Positions 55,128 to 64,000 of a stretch of DNA of 64,000 bases are shown here, in pieces (within the stretch, counting starts at the first letter, position 1; each line of letters opens with the position of its first letter). The stretch spans positions 1,364,001-1,428,000 of the forward strand of contig OY756151.1 in the NCBI GenBank assembly GCA_963576785.1, in the 5' to 3' direction. Both the position numbers and the translations under genes were made by a program. Below the pieces are notes generated by a model. The model saw only the letters and a list, made by a program, of their open reading frames with translations, did no database searches and was not told where the DNA came from. This DNA comes from Chlorophyllum brunneum. Taxonomy: Eukaryota; Basidiomycota; Agaricomycetes; Agaricales; Agaricaceae.

Positions 55128-57579
55128 TTACGCTGTGGGCCCCCTCCGACTGGCTATCAAAATACCTACAAAGGAAATGGACACTATGCCGAGAACGGTA
55201 TAAAGCACCCCCCACAAAACTTTTGAAACCAACTCCTCGACGTAAATGAACCCAAAGAATTGAATAACCAGAGCTATAACCAACAGCGCTGGCTTCTCCG
55301 CCCAGTCATGTGGATCCGTGAAGCTTATCAACAGGACGCTCCCTATGTCTCTGTCATTGAAAGCGTTGAATTTCCAGGCGCAGTAGGCTCTCTGTATCAT
55401 AGTCCCCATACCAAAAAAGAAGTGACGCGATAGTTGAATGAGCTCGTCAGGACGTTTGTGTCTCCGAAAGACGTCTGGCACATTCTTCATCGCATCACCA
55501 CAGAGCCTTAACAACTCCTGTTGGTATAGCCAGTCGTTGAGGTAAGTGTAAGCAGCCACTTGTTGAATGAATAAGACCGAAGATGATAGTGGCCTCTCGC
55601 ATGATTCGTAGAGCCCGTCCTCCATAGCCATGTTCGTCCCGATAGCAAAGACAATCCGAAATTCGTTTTCGGTCAAGATTTCCTCGAGTTTACGAGAAGG
55701 GGTTACCCATGGAAAAGCGATACCGTTCTTAGTCATGATGCGTTTCTGTATGGTTTCGGAGACCATGTACCGAATCTTGAGAGCAACTGGGTGATTGGTT
55801 TTATTTGACTGGTTTAGAGCGAGGTAGACCCGCTGGATTAGCGAGAGGTCGAGTCGTCCATTTAACCGACTCCAAGAAGCGAGAGCGTCTTTGAAGGCTT
55901 GATCGAATACATCATCGTCCCTTGTCTTTGAGAGGAGTTCTTCCTCTGACCCAACATGACCGCGCTCTCTATCGCTGTGGGGTACATATGGTCTCCAGTG
56001 GAAGAAAGGAGGTGTGAGAGCACGAGGTGGAGGATCCGTTGGTTGATTCGTGCTGGCTGTGTTCGTCGGGTCAGCTTCTGGACAAGGAACAAGTTCCGGG
56101 ATGGACTCATCGTCACTAGCAGCGGCGGCAATACCTGCTCCTTCATCTTCCGTACCCATCGGTGCCTCCTCTTTCTGATTAGACGGACCCGCTGAGGTTG
56201 TTGGGTATATCGATGAAATTTTGGTTGCACCTGAAGTCGATGAAGTCGAAGTAGATCTCCCACGCAAAGAGATACGCTGCGAGAGAGCGTCTTGCAGTTT
56301 TCGTAGTGCTTTTCGATGCGGCTTCGCGAACGATCCATGTGGATTATCATAGCGAACCAGCGTCGAGAGCATCTTGTCTTCGGATGCGAATGTAAGGGTT
56401 CCATCCGCCGAAATATTCTCTAACACGATTTCGTTGACCTTGTATGTTTGCTCCTCCGTCAACTGATGAAGTTTGAAAATAAAGGTGTCATCAGGAGAGT
56501 AGTTTTGGACACAGGGTCTGGGAAAATCGTGTGTAGGGAGAATGGAGGCGGTGTAACGAGGAACAGGGGGTGTAAAGGAGATGTCGTTGAGGATGCTATC
56601 CACCATCATCATGTTGAACCCAGGATCTCTCGTGGCGTTTAACCTGAGGATGATAGCGATTCGAGGATTGATGATATATAGACGATGAACTTGTCCATCG
56701 AGTCCACCAAGCCTGCCCTCCCATAACCCGAAAGAATTGTGACCTAGAACAAATTCGCTGTCTGGAGAGGTTTTACAAATGGTGACATAGTACCAATTAT
56801 GAAAATATTCATAGGCGTCAGCATGCCAATGCTTGATGTCGATGTCAGGATTCATCGTGTGGCTGGAGCCGGAGAACATTGAGAAAAGTTCAGAATACTG
56901 TCTTGAATCGCTGGATCGCGCGTCATTTAGGATTCGGTCTGTGGGAGTGTCCAAGTAGTATTGGATACCGTGCAGCCAAAGACCTTCATCGGACGTGAGG
57001 TTATGAAGTTCTTTCTGCCTTCGAATCCAATCACGCGCTGGTGCATTCCCAGGATGGTCCTCCTGAAAATACGTATGGCCGATCGCCTTACCCCTGAGGT
57101 GTAGAAGAAATAGAAATTTTCGAAGGGTGTACAACTCCCTCCGAAGGAGGACGATATTTGATTTATCCTGACTAACACTGGTCTGGATTGAACCGATGAC
57201 CGTCGCTGCACGACTCTCTAACTTCGAAAATTTATCCTCGATATGGTGAACGTTCTCGCCACTTGTGGTATCTTGGTACAGATTCGCGAATCCGTACGAC
57301 CGGGAGACCAAAGAGCTCGGGTTGTATTCTCCAGTGGAAAGGTCGTAGCAATGGATTGTCTCTGTCTGACTGTGAAGCTGGTTCTGCGTTGCACGTTTCT
57401 TGTTCCTCCTGCTTGAACTCCTAGATGCACTGTCATATTTTTTCAGCGTATTAATCGTGTGCAGACGCCAATTAGCTGATAGGCAAATCTCACTGTGGTT
57501 CGGTAGGAGTCACAGAGTCTTGAAATGTTCGGAGAATGAAACGAGGAATGTAGTGTTTATACTGGCTCTGAGGCTTCAT
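55128..57579 (-). CDS. DUF4238 protein with C-terminal membrane helices
   Basis: Two exons, 57579-57494 and 57420-55128, give 792 residues. The first exon supplies the DUF4238 start (KHYIPRFILRTFQ, residues 8-20). The domain continues with IHCYDLSTGEY, NLYQDT, HIEDKFSKLESRAATVI, LRRELYTLRKFLFLLHLR, an EFVLGHNSFGLWEG block and LYIINPRIAIILRLN. DUF4238 is common in bacteria and in Agaricomycetes, where it often occurs in large families of unknown role. Residues about 355-450 are a Ser/Thr/Pro linker. The last 250 residues form a second domain ending in two hydrophobic helices (PALLVIALVIQFFGFIYV, VLWGVLYTVLGIVSISFVGILI), probably anchoring it in a membrane. The 73-base intron starts GTGAGA and ends ATCTAG. 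Confidence 0.8.
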
Positions 57580-57914
57580 GATCAAAGTATTGGAGGACTC
57601 GAATCCAATGTCCTGGTATGTGGATGCTGAGAATGATACTTGAAAAGCGCAGTCTTATCTGCCTTCAGCCTCATGTACCTTCCGGCATGAGGCACTTTGA
57701 TGGAATACTTGAAAATGATATGAACGTGAGTTCAGGTTCTGCAGAGTGAAAGATACCGGGACAACCATACTCTACCTTGTACTCCATGAACAATTGGGTT
57801 TAAACTAGAGCACCACGCTGATACGCGAAAACCGTCAAATAAAGCCGAGAAAAAAAAGCGTCAATCCGAGAATCCCATAGCAATTATGTATTACATTGAA
57901 TTACTGGTCAATAA
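57580..57914. other. Intergenic, no gene seen
   Basis: Upstream region of the DUF4238 gene and 5' flank of the tRNA. Confidence 0.5.
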
Positions 57915-58004
57915 GCCCTTATGGCGTAGTGGTAGCGCGTCGCACTTGTATGTTTCTCAAGTCACGTACATGCGAAGGTCACTAGTTCAATCCTGGTTGG
58001 GGGC
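57915..58004 (+). tRNA. tRNA-Thr (anticodon TGT) with intron
   Basis: All four stems fold: acceptor GCCCTTA/TGGGGGC, D stem GCGT/GCGC, anticodon stem TCGCA/TGCGA and T stem ACTAG/CTGGT with loop TTCAATC. Position 33 is T and the anticodon TGT reads ACA (threonine; U34 in the RNA). A 19-base intron (about 57952-57970) follows position 37, the standard nuclear site. The mature length is 71 bases before CCA. The sequence after it (ATTATTTTTCT) is a T-rich RNA polymerase III terminator. Confidence 0.9.
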
Positions 58005-58220
58005 ATTATTTTTCTGCCCGTAGCCGTGCCACCTTGCATTTCTTCTTCCAAGCTTGGATTTTCGGATGATATGGGATGTACGTGACATCAGACTACCTCT
58101 CACACCTGCCAATGCTACATCCTTACATATATTCATCCGTTCCGGGACGACAGAGGCATTCATTTACATCAAATTTAAAATCGGAAATCGTTTACAAAAT
58201 AGAGTCGTAGGTTTGATGCC

Positions 58221-61008
58221 TTAAACCGCCGGATCAGAAGCCAACCTGGTCCGCATGTCCAGCAGCCTCTGCCTCCTGTTCGCAAGTTCACGCCGTTCAT
58301 GTTCGGTGTTCTCGTCCTCTGCTAACAACCTCCGCACCCCTCCAGCTTGACTGTGGACATGGCTCAGATCATTGAGGAGCGATGTCTCGAGCTTCAAACG
58401 GAGGGTCTGGACAAGGTCGTGTTCCTGCATCAAAAGCAGAGTATCTGCAAACCGCTACAGGCAGAAGTGACCAACCTTAGAGAAAATGCACAGAAGATGA
58501 CTGGCAGGAACTTACCTCGTACGCGAATTGGAAATAAGTGCGCACCGTAGACATAACGTGCAATTCATCCCGGTCCTGATAGCGATTTTGGTGCGGGTGG
58601 AAGACATCATGATATCTGCGCATCCATTCCGCTTGCTGGGTGCTAAAATCACTGCGCTGGGAGAAGTAAGGCTGTGCCTCGAGACTGAGAAGTTTAAGCA
58701 CAGAAATTTCTGTGTCAGTCTTGGCTTCCTGGAGTTCTGCTCGGGCATGCTGTCTATATATTTGTCAGCCAATGCAGGGATGATAGGGGATACACATACA
58801 GGACGAATGCATTCAGGTTTCGGTAGCTTGAGAAGTGGTCGTTCGAAAGATTTTCGATGAAGAACGAGAAAAGCTGGTATATGTCTTCAAAACAACCCTT
58901 GACTGGGTCGTCCCATCCCTCGAGGAATCGCTTGATGAGCGTCTTGTACGCATCGTACGGGATGATACCCGGCAATTCCCACCCCGTGCAACTGGGTATA
59001 ACAGATTTAGTTTGTAGTGCAGGGACATAATATCTGGTAGGCATTTACGCACTCTTCTATCACCTTGCGAACGGCCTGTATGTCATAAACGTCGTCATCG
59101 TCGCCTCCCTGCCTCCGCCGAAACTCGGGGCAAGTGGCCAAAATATCCTCTCTTAATTCGGTGTATCGGCGCCTACAGTCTTGCGCCAAAGTCTTCTTGG
59201 TCTCACCAACGCTTGCTGCATCTAGTTCTCGAAGAAAATTGTTGATCAGAAGCATGACGTCGGTCATGGATTCGCCCTGTGGCGGAGGAGGAAGTTGACC
59301 GAGGCGCTCCATACACTGCCTCAAAGCAAATTCAATGGCTGCGCGGAGTCGAGGGAGGCTGTCAGGATCTCGATTTCAGTAACTGTGGGCACTAAACAAG
59401 TTATTGATCTTACTTCGCTTCAATCAGTTGTACGAGCAACTGGCTAACATCCTGGACAAGGTTGTGTACGCCAAACCTCCTCCTGTCCGCTACTTGGCTC
59501 CATGGCGTCGTGACATCAAAATAATCTGCATCAGGAAGGTTGCGTGCAGTATAACCTTGTTGACGCGCTTGATCGTCGGGGAGCCTTACGCAATAGTATC
59601 CATGTTGGAGGTAGTTGGGATTATTTGGACCATTTCTGTTTTCCAATGTCTGCTTCCAGATCTGCTGAGCGCCAGTAGCTCCTGCGCCAAGGAGGTCCGG
59701 TTTCGTAAGGACACCTAAGGTATGAGATCCAGTCAATTCGACCGAAAGACAGAGTAGTATCAAGGGTACGGACCAATAGTTCGGCGCCCGGAGATGTCGG
59801 CCGCTTTGGCCAATACCACAGCACCTTGGTTCTGGATATCGTCTGAAATGGGAGTGAATATGGCTCCGGCTGGAAGCTCATCATAAAAACTCACCGCTAA
59901 TTGGGATCGTAACCAAAATCAGCGTGTTCTCGCCTTCGACGTGCCGGCGAACGAGGTTTCGAATCAACTCAATGGTTTCCTCATCCTCATTCTGGATGAG
60001 TCCTAATATTTATGAGGGGTGCCCAGAAAAGTGCTCCGTAGAGTGTTCTCACCAGGTAAATCGACGAACGATAAGTCGGTCACTCCTTGGTCTTGGATAT
60101 CGACAACAATGGTGTCTTCGGTGAACTTTCGCATTCCGGTCCCATCCTGTATAGCTTGTCTAATCTCATTCGCTGACATTCTCTCCCATGCAGACTTATC
60201 TGCATCATGACTGAGGATTGCACCTTGGGCTCTACGGAGCCACAACTCGACGACGCGCTTGTCTGTGATGACAGGCCCAAAACGTTGAGTTGTGGAAAAA
60301 CCTGCTGTAGGCCCTCCAGAGCGAAGGGAAATAGTACATGCCCAAGACGTTGCAGCGCTGGACATAGAACACTCCATGGGACAACTATCGATGTATTCGA
60401 TCAGTAAAAACAAAGCTCTCGGGACTTAGCAAAAAGTTTACCGGGTACAAGTACCACTATCCCGTGGGACGTTGATCTCAATACAGGGTGAGTTTTAATC
60501 CTCGTAGCCATCGATAATAACATCAGACTCTTACCCCAGTAACAGCTTCAATTAACGAGCTCTTGCCGGCTGTATAAATTTGCATGACCAACGTCAGCAC
60601 AGGAGAGAATGGATGCTAGTACCAGAGTCGTACCAGATTGACTGCCAATGACGACTATCTTGGGGAGGTCGAAGACAGTGTCCGCACTGAGGATGAGTAA
60701 ATATCTAACCCTACCCACACTGGAGTGTACCAATGAGTAACATACCCGAGATTCCTGAGATCGCTTAAGAGTGTCATGAGAGCACGACACTTCCTCGCAT
60801 ATTCTCCATCAGAGATAGTGTCTCTACCGCCAGCGCGAGGGGCGCTAGACGACTGGGGCACTGTCAATGGTTGCGAGGGCGGAGAAGGTTGGGTAGTCAG
60901 AGAAGGGACAAGGGGGAAAGGGGATTCTGCTCCCGCCGGTGAGGGATCGGTGCTTGTAGAGCTGGTGCTGTTACGACCGCGTCTTGATAAGTTAACCAAG
61001 AATGACAT
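58221..61008 (-). CDS. Dynamin-superfamily GTPase (Mx/Vps1-like); frame break at one exon junction
   Basis: Exons read: 61008-60746, 60686-60634, 60569-60535, 60476-60442, 60384-60053, 60002-59895, 59842-59774, 59714-59414, 59358 to about 59050, about 58995 to 58800, about 58750 to 58520, and 58460-58221. GTPase motifs: G1 GSQSAGKSS, G2 SGTCTR, G3 DLPG, G4 TKPD. The stalk follows (LPRLRAAIEFAL, then GWELPGIIPYDAY) and then a GED-like C-terminus (HARAELQEAKTDTEISVLKLL to the stop). Such proteins oligomerise on membranes to bend or sever them. The first 70 residues are Ser/Pro-rich. All introns up to exon 9 close in phase. The only usable donor and acceptor between exon 9 (AVRKVIEEC) and exon 10 (TGWELPG) leave the frame off by one, and the phase at the next junction is also uncertain. 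This may be a sequence error, an unusual intron or an inactivating indel. Confidence 0.8.
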
Positions 61009-61058
61009 TGCGTGATGCTTTAGCTCGATGGTGATGTGCTTCAACTTGAGAGGGGGAT

Positions 61059-61064
61059 TTTATA
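61059..61064 (-). promoter_or_regulatory. TATA-like element of the dynamin-family gene
   Basis: TATAAA on the minus strand, 51 bases upstream of the ATG at 61008. Confidence 0.45.
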
Positions 61065-61407
61065 CCACCCCAATCGTTCAGCGCCACGGGCTCGAATTTA
61101 CTCGAATCAGAGAACATCTCGTGTTGATACAAAATGCGCATGAGCTCTTTCTATTTGCCTCATGTGTGAGAGATTCCTAGGAACGTGATCACTGTGGGCA
61201 TGCGAACCATAATATCCTTGTAGTTGGATATGATCAGACGTCCGAAGTCACGATAAAAGGGAAATCCTCTGTACAAGTATTGGCGTCACCGTAGGGCGGG
61301 CTTCTTCCTGGTCTATTTCACAACACGACAAACGACAAAGTTCAGGGACATACAGATGTAAACTATGTTCCCATCCACCAATGTAACGGGCGCGGGGCGA
61401 ATAAAGG
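61065..61407. other. Intergenic, no gene seen
   Basis: 3' flank of the tyrosyl-tRNA synthetase gene. Confidence 0.5.
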
Positions 61408-63070
61408 CTATGAAGACGAGACCGGCGTTGACTCGGAACCCGCTTCCAATTGCTGTTTAGCGGCTTCGACAGCTGCATGGTGAGCTTCTGTGGACGGAGG
61501 AGCTACGGCGCCGGTAGCGTCGCCATCTATTTGTGGCTTCTGTGCGTTCCTACCCCTTCCTGGAGGTGGTGGATGGTATACCTTCTCCTATCGAACCGCA
61601 GTAAAATAATTGTCAGGAACATTCGAGAGTGATGTTACTGGGATAAGCCAAGTACCTTCTTCTTCTTCTTTTCTGGCTTTGCGTTCGGGTCCGGATACGC
61701 GAGTTTCTCAATCTTCTGCCACTCCTCGTTCGCCTCGAATGCATGTCTAATGGGTTCCAAAAGTCGAATGACTCCGTTTGTAACGGTCGTCTTCAGATCC
61801 TTGGGGTGCAACTTCCTCTCCTTGAAGTCATCCTCCATCTCCTTGAACGAAGTGTAATGCGTATTTCCGCCGAACTTCGCATCACGCTCCACAGTGAAGA
61901 CCGTTCCTTCGGGCGCGTCATCCGAAATGAAGGGCCTTTGGTCACCCGCACCTGCCTCTAAAATGGTGTCACCTTTCAGTCTGTCGATACGGAGTTTGCT
62001 GATGGGGATGAGGACGGCTCCAACGAAAGCGAGTACACCATTCTCCTCAATGTTACCCTCTTCACAAAATGCTGCTTTCAGCTTTTTACGTACGACGTCA
62101 GGCGTATCGAGGAGATCGATTTTGGAATTGGGATCAGAAGAAGACATTTTTCCTCCCGCAAGACCGGGCACCATGAAATTCATTAGATGAGCGCGTTTCT
62201 TGTATCCGAGCCGTGGAAGATAGAGCTCTGCGAACGTAAATATCTTCCGCTTTGTACCACAGTTAAACACTCGGTTGGACATTAGAGAATTCCGTGCACT
62301 CACTTGATCCACCCCGCCAAACTGGAAATCGACTCCCAGGTGCTCTTCATCTAGGGCCTGAAGGCCAGGGTATAATAGCCCACTCAACAAGGGACTCTCT
62401 ACCTGTTTCACGACTTCTGCACCGGCCTTTTTCGCGTCGTGTTCTGTGACCGTCGCACAGAGCTTGTAATTATCCAAATTGTATTCCTTGGTCAATTGGT
62501 AGGACGATCCTTGCACTACAGTAAGCTTGGAGGTTGGGATACCGAGGGAGGTGAACACTGTCATGAGGACGAATTCATAGTATTTCGTCCTGTGGGTAAC
62601 GAGCTCCAGTGGCGCTTTCAGGTTGTCTAAGAAGGCATGGACATCTATCGTGGTCTTCGTCAGAAAGTTCTCTGCAAGCGGCGAAGAAAGTTACCGGCAA
62701 GGAGAATTTTAACCTGGCATTTGGTCAATAAGATGCCGAGTAATTGACTTCAAGATCCGCACCTCGACACCTGCTCTGAGAAAATCCGCAATCTTTGTCA
62801 GAGGCACAAAATAGGCGATATGTGCTGCGAAGTTGCATTGATTAGTTGTAACAAACACCTGAAAATGAGAAAATCGCACGTCTTCCAGTTGGTGCAGATC
62901 CTTTTCTTCATCTGTTAACTCAATTGACCTCAAAGATAGATGATCATAAATGTACCCCAGTAAGCCTTCGGTGCGCGTCCTTCAGCGAGGATAGCTTTAA
63001 TGATATCTCCACCTAAAACTTCGGCGAGGTTTCGAGTAATGAGTTCGTATTTTTCGTCGGGAGTTGTCAT
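61408..63070 (-). CDS. TYS1: Tyrosyl-tRNA synthetase, cytosolic
   Basis: Seven exons, 63070-62956, 62900-62880, 62824-62763, 62713-62695, 62644-62304, 62249-61656 and 61587-61408, give 443 residues. The enzyme charges tRNA-Tyr with tyrosine using ATP. Splicing of the 21-base exon 2 produces WGSAPTGRPHIAYF, holding the class I HIGH-like motif. The 19-base exon 4 gives the VKILLAD segment. [16 protein letters not shown] follows, and [12 protein letters not shown] is the KMSKS-like motif. The C-terminal 65 residues are Lys-rich, then Pro/Ala-rich, as in fungal cytosolic enzymes. The last intron (GTACTT...TTCGATAG) is inferred; without it the protein would stop at 61635 after VLGLSQ. Cytosolic rather than mitochondrial type is inferred from the eukaryal/archaeal-like core. 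Confidence 0.93.
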
Positions 63071-63324
63071 GGTTGGAAGGGGTATGGGCGAGGGTATGGG
63101 TCCAATGCCAGCTGGCTAACTAAATTTCGAGATAGCACTGACTCGACTGCGGCAATCACCGCTATTTGTCTTTAGCTTGGATAGTAAACAATTGATGGGC
63201 TTCTGGTTCTCGTGTTCGAACCCCGATGGTTGCATTTATCATTGGGGCCTTAATATACGCTCACCACATCCAAGCGCTTGAACAGTATGTATCCAGAAAT
63301 CGAAAGTACAGCAACAAATCATTA

Positions 63325-64000
63325 TCATGTCCCTCGCATCTTTTCTGCCAATTCCTGAGCCTCGCTCTCCGCCATTCCGCAGACACTAATAAGCTTATCA
63401 TAGGCCTCACCCGCGACCTCCTTCGCTTGCTTTCGCCTTATCTCCTCTGGCTTTTGGCATGTACGTTCCCTGTATTCGACGGTCTCCACGATAATGGTTT
63501 TGAACCATTGTGCAGGCGGAACGCACCACGGAACGCTTAAACACGTCGACAGGATAAGCCCTCGGACTTTGTCTCTAGACTCTTCGTACTCCGCATCAAA
63601 GACATGCCCATCTCCACGCCTGAGGCGCTTTCCCCTTGACGCAGTGATGCATGCGAACCCAGTTGGGATAATATTATAACCCTGGAACGTTCCCTTGTTA
63701 TCCCACCACCATCGATCCATATTCTCCTCCTGCTCTAACCCAGTGATCGCGATCACAATGGGTACCTTGCACTGGCAAATGATCTCGTGGAATAATTTCC
63801 AGTTCTGGGGGACGGAGCCTTTGATACGAGGAGCGCGCATGACGAACATCAGAAGGCTGACACCATCTGAGAGGTTACGAACGAGTTTGTAGAGTTGGAC
63901 AATAGCCTCTGATTTGGGGACACGTCCTGCTTCGCCCTCGTCGAGACCGGCAGTATCCCAAAGGGTCACAGACCGGTCGTGAATGTTAGTGTTGAAGGCC
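63325..64000 (-). CDS. G-domain (MMR_HSR1/AIG1-like) GTPase, C-terminal part, cut by the window end
   Basis: The frame is open from the right edge to the stop at 63325 and shows 225 codons. VTLWDTAGLDEGEAG is the G3 (switch II) motif, with a G1 P-loop expected beyond 64000. IVIAITGLEQE lies in the G4 position, but the usual N/TKxD is replaced by TGLE, as in many Agaricomycete proteins of this group. ACITASRGK fits G5. The C-terminal 45 residues are a charged helix (EEIRRKQAKEVAGEAY, MAESEAQELAEKM). These small GTP-binding-like proteins form large families in mushrooms and their role is unknown. An intron upstream cannot be judged. Confidence 0.72.
   Translation of the reverse strand, partial: AFNTNIHDRSVTLWDTAGLDEGEAGRVPKSEAIVQLYKLVRNLSDGVSLLMFVMRAPRIKGSVPQNWKLFHEIICQCKVPIVIAITGLEQEENMDRWWWDNKGTFQGYNIIPTGFACITASRGKRLRRGDGHVFDAEYEESRDKVRGLILSTCLSVPWCVPPAQWFKTIIVETVEYRERTCQKPEEIRRKQAKEVAGEAYDKLISVCGMAESEAQELAEKMRGT

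Noticed and set aside
63152..63233. tRNA-like element (GCAATCA...TGGTTGC with a TTCGAAC loop)
   Set aside because: The acceptor ends pair and a T-loop-like motif exists, but the D loop lacks GG, the T stem has a mismatch and no anticodon stem forms.
1..64000. CRISPR arrays, operons, ribosome binding sites, prophage
   Set aside because: The window is eukaryotic; no regularly spaced repeats or polycistronic gene sets were seen.

Overview
The window looks like nuclear DNA of a mushroom-forming basidiomycete (Agaricomycetes). Nearly every gene is cut by GT-AG introns of about 47-75 bases. The families present are typical of that group: a NACHT/STAND ATPase, a basidiomycete BTB protein, fungal seven-helix membrane proteins, a DUF4238 protein and a retroelement-derived RNase H protein. 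Single-copy eukaryotic housekeeping genes lie between them. Exon structures were built by eye from splice sites, reading-frame closure and family motifs.

Layout. 1-6.2 kb is gene-poor: the edge of a seven-helix membrane protein gene and two small coiled-coil genes. 6.2-12.1 kb holds a SET-domain protein, an FCP1-type HAD-domain protein and a BTB protein. 14.4-24.1 kb holds an F-box-like protein, a UCH-family ubiquitin hydrolase with a 12-base microexon, a Pcl/Pho80-type cyclin, a NACHT protein and a DUF4139/DUF4140 protein. 25.7-34.9 kb holds a fungal-rhodopsin-like protein, a relic of the DUF4139 gene, ZPR1, the RNase H ORF and a secreted amidohydrolase. 36.3-43.5 kb holds a large WDR48/UAF1-like WD40 protein, a small membrane protein and a secreted SurE-type phosphatase.

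44.9-53.0 kb is the most unusual part. It reads as a tandem duplication of a block (SDH4 - membrane protein - ARH1). Copy 1 keeps SDH4 and has only a relic of ARH1. Copy 2 has only the last exon of SDH4 and keeps ARH1. Both membrane-protein copies remain, but copy 1 sits in a stretch almost free of CpG and carries a TGA where copy 2 has CGA. This suggests methylation-driven decay of one duplicate.

53.4-64 kb holds OMA1, a DUF4238 membrane protein, an intron-containing tRNA-Thr(TGU), a dynamin-family GTPase whose frame breaks at one exon junction, cytosolic tyrosyl-tRNA synthetase with 21- and 19-base microexons, and the 3' part of a G-domain protein running off the end.

Functional links are loose, as expected for a eukaryotic chromosome. 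SDH4, ARH1 and OMA1 are mitochondrial, and ARH1/OMA1 share a 411-base divergent promoter. UCH and WDR48 both belong to deubiquitination. No operon, CRISPR array, prophage or complete transposon was seen.
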